Assembly: GCA_933207985.1 (NCBI GenBank)
Contig: OW240924.1
Location: 71,616,517 to 71,680,516, forward strand
Length of the DNA stretch: 64,000 nt
From: Pelobates cultripes
Taxonomy: Eukaryota > Chordata > Amphibia > Anura > Pelobatidae
Reading direction: 5' to 3'
In this document: positions 61,937-64,000 of the stretch, in pieces
Layout: each line of letters starts with the position of its first letter
How positions within the stretch are numbered: position 1 is the first letter of the stretch
The notes under the pieces: model-generated
The model's database searches: none
Told to the model about the DNA's origin: nothing
Seen by the model: the letters and a program-made list of their open reading frames with translations, nothing else
Made by a program: the position numbers and the translations under genes

Positions 61937-63034
61937 TGTAACGGATCACCTGGCATCCCGACTGGGTACCTCCGTTGAAGGATGCTCCTAGCGCTTCCTG
62001 AGGTCTCCAAGCACTCCAGCCGACACCATAACCACTGTAGACTCTTCCAGAGAGCAAGGCAGGAACAAGCTCTTACAAGAGCTTAGTAGTGATTTAGCAA
62101 GGGAGTATGACAAGCATAGCAATCCCTTATAGCAGATTCCCCCAATAAGAGACAGCACTCCAAATTGAGGGTGAAGTAGAACTCAGGTTTTTAATGGCAC
62201 ACACTCAGCTTTTATGCAATTCTCTCAGACAAGGGAGACGCCCACAGACAATTATGAATTACCCAATCACACACTGGTTACATCCCAAACATCTCCTTCC
62301 CTTAGCCTGAAAGGTAACACAATTAGCCGTACAGTTTAAAACATACTTTTTACCCAACTTTCATAACTAAAACTATACATCCAATATTAATAAAAGTCAC
62401 ATATTATTAATCAGCATATTTTAAATACAAACATACCCAAAAATCATTCAAATCCGTTCAGCCGTTCGGGAGATAGATATAAGTCACCTTTGACAGACCA
62501 CAAGCACATTTTCATGCTTAAAACAGTTCCAGAGAATCAGGCTGTGCGGCCGGTCTATTTCCCATGTTAAAGTCAGTTCAAACAGACGAACGACAACCAT
62601 TTGAATTGTCGAACTGTTGAATGAACGCTCGAATGAACTGTCGAACGGCATTCGAACTGTCGAATGCATTGAAGTCTGGAAAAGGTAAAACTTCAGCTGA
62701 ATTAAAGATTTAAAGCCCCATTTACTGAACCAAGTGGAAGAAAGCCAGGAACACAGTATATTAACAGTCTGGGGACACTGGGGACAAAGTCTTAAAGGGG
62801 CATTGTCCCAAATAAGTCTGGGATCACTGGGGACACCGTCTTAAAGGGGCATTGTTCCCAAAAGTCACAGTATGTCCCCAGATGGTTGTTAAAGGGCCAG
62901 CAGCAGCATAATAAAATACAATATGTCCAAATACTGTATTTAAAGGGCCAAATCTCCCAGGGGCCATAGTCAGCAGGCAGGAGGCGGGCAAACAGGTTAC
63001 TCCAATGCCCAGTGGCGAGGTTGGTTTTGCCACA
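61937..63034 (-). mobile_element. 3' LTR of a minus-strand LTR retrotransposon (1,098 bp)
   Basis: On the minus strand it starts TGTGGCAAAACCAACCTCGC and ends GGTGATCCGTTACA, so it has TG...CA ends. Directly upstream of its start is the polypurine tract GGGAAGGGGAGAAA (63035-63048 on plus), which marks a 3' LTR attached to its internal region. Minus-strand promoter signals are CATAAAAG (62209-62216) and ATTAAA (62190-62195). Two imperfect direct repeats around GGGGCATTG(T)CCC lie at 62795-62855. I recognise this LTR type from frog genomes. The element is opposite to RYR3. Confidence 0.85.
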
Positions 63035-64000
63035 TTTCTCCCCTTCCCAACAAGACTAACAAGGTATCTGACCTCCTGTTGGTCAGTGCCTTGGTTAGTC
63101 CAGCAACCCACCCACAAAACATAATCAACAGAGTGGCCCACCCACAAGAATTGGTTACTGCACCTGGGATAGTGGGTCGCTTGTCCATGTGCCGAAGCTC
63201 CACCTTGGCTCTGGGGGGTACTAGCACTCCAGATCGGTGGTCTGCTGAGTGGGCAGAGACCAGCGGTACTCTGCTTTGTTGCCAGCGCTACCACGGGAGT
63301 AGCCTGGTTGGAGCCCAGTTGAGGGGATGGCGTAGTAGGCTCCTCACTCTGTACCTTGTACTGCTGCTGGAGGGGAAGACAGGCTGTCTCCCCTTTGGAT
63401 GAACATCCCTGCTGTTGGGGGACAGGACCGACCGTCCCTAGCCCCTGTGAGGCATGTGCAAAGACCACGGTCCCATCTGCACTGGTGTGGGGCTTATCAT
63501 CTCCCCTTGGTGGGCTAGGTTGCCGCTGTGGAGGGGGAACGAGGCTCTCCCCTCCCGGTAGAATACTCTGCCACTGGGGAACAGGACCGACTGTCCATAC
63601 TCCCTGTAGCTTGGGCGCAGAGACCACGGTCCCATCTGCGCCAGTGGGGAGCTTAATGTCTCCCCTTGGTGGGCTATGCTGCCGCTGGGGAGAGGGGGTA
63701 ACAAGCTCCTCTCCCTTACACACTTTCAGCCGCGGGGGAGAGGGGGTAACAGACTCCTCTCCCTGACACTCTCTCTGCTGGTGGAGAGGGGGACCGATTG
63801 TCTCCCCTTTCAATATATTGTCCTGCTGCTGGGGAGCGAGACCGACTGTCTCATCTGCCCCATCTGAGAGAATAGGGTCTCCCCTTTGTGAAATAAGCTG
63901 CCGCTGGGGAGGAAGGACGGTACCTTCGGCTCCCTGTAACACACACTGCCGCTGGGGAGGAAGGATGGCACCTTTGTCTCCCTGGGACTCACTGGACTGC
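63035..64000 (-). mobile_element. Internal region of the LTR retrotransposon (3' end), P/Q-rich frame
   Basis: A minus-strand frame starting in the internal region (first Met at 63942, open towards the window edge) runs about 300 codons to the polypurine tract and into the LTR. It encodes imperfect repeats such as PPQRQPSPPRGDDKP, TVGPVPQ and GADGTVV. It contains no reverse transcriptase, integrase or protease motif. Whether it is a real C-terminal product or untranslated repeat DNA is unknown. The rest of the element lies beyond the window. Confidence 0.6.

Noticed and set aside
1..64000. CRISPR arrays, operons, bacterial systems
   Set aside because: The tandem arrays have no unique spacers, and the window is clearly intron-rich vertebrate DNA.
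1..64000. tRNA or rRNA genes
   Set aside because: I saw no cloverleaf-compatible A/B box pair or rRNA signature; the tRNA-like look of some SINE-type repeats was not convincing.

Overview
The window is vertebrate nuclear DNA, most likely from a frog (anuran). It carries one recognisable gene on the + strand: the central part of a ryanodine receptor gene. The peptides match my memory of RyR3 clearly better than RyR1 or RyR2. I could place 25 consecutive coding exons (E1-E25) between 3506 and 60699. All have AG/GT boundaries and matching phases, and together they give about 2,883 nt (about 961 codons) without a stop. Both gene ends lie outside the window. The encoded part runs from the cytosolic RyR repeat 3/4 (phosphorylation) domain, through the long helical solenoid, to the calmodulin-binding segment and the start of the central domain. 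The frog assignment rests on intronic repeats that I recognise as typical of anuran genomes, such as TTAA-ended elements with CCCCTTAAGG termini and families beginning AAAGGGACACT or AAAGGACCACT. No search was run.

The most interesting feature is a pair of alternative exons directly after the calmodulin-binding exon (E23). E24a (52915-53014) and E24b (53784-53880) both have good splice sites and encode homologous but divergent peptides (about 13 of 32 aligned positions identical). Both lengths are 1 mod 3. Using both, or neither, gives an early stop, so the reading frame itself forces an either/or choice. E24b encodes the peptide usual in RyR3; E24a encodes a variant I do not recognise. A 15-nt microexon (39795-39809, PIQVK) matches the vertebrate RyR ASI alternative site. 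A further 33-nt open segment (45060-45092) lies in the next intron and could be a weak, optional microexon.

Layout. 1-3505: no exon found, repeat-like DNA. 3506-6025: E1 and E2, separated by a 44-bp minisatellite with a 220-bp higher-order unit. 6026-22532: E3-E12, with introns holding a nested MITE pair, a degenerate ~48-bp minisatellite, a solo LTR nested in an older repeat, and a hAT-type MITE. 22533-29844: a 7.3-kb intron with two long inverted repeats. 29845-39809: E13-E18 and the ASI microexon. 39810-45587: an intron with a three-part minisatellite (29/30/30 bp) and a MITE. 45588-53880: E20-E24. 53881-60699: a 6.7-kb intron, then E25. 60700-64000: intron containing the 3' part of an LTR retrotransposon on the minus strand.

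There is no operon-like organisation: one very large gene is interrupted by many generations of repeats. The long ORFs at 40972-43044 are by-products of 30-bp tandem repeats and not genes.
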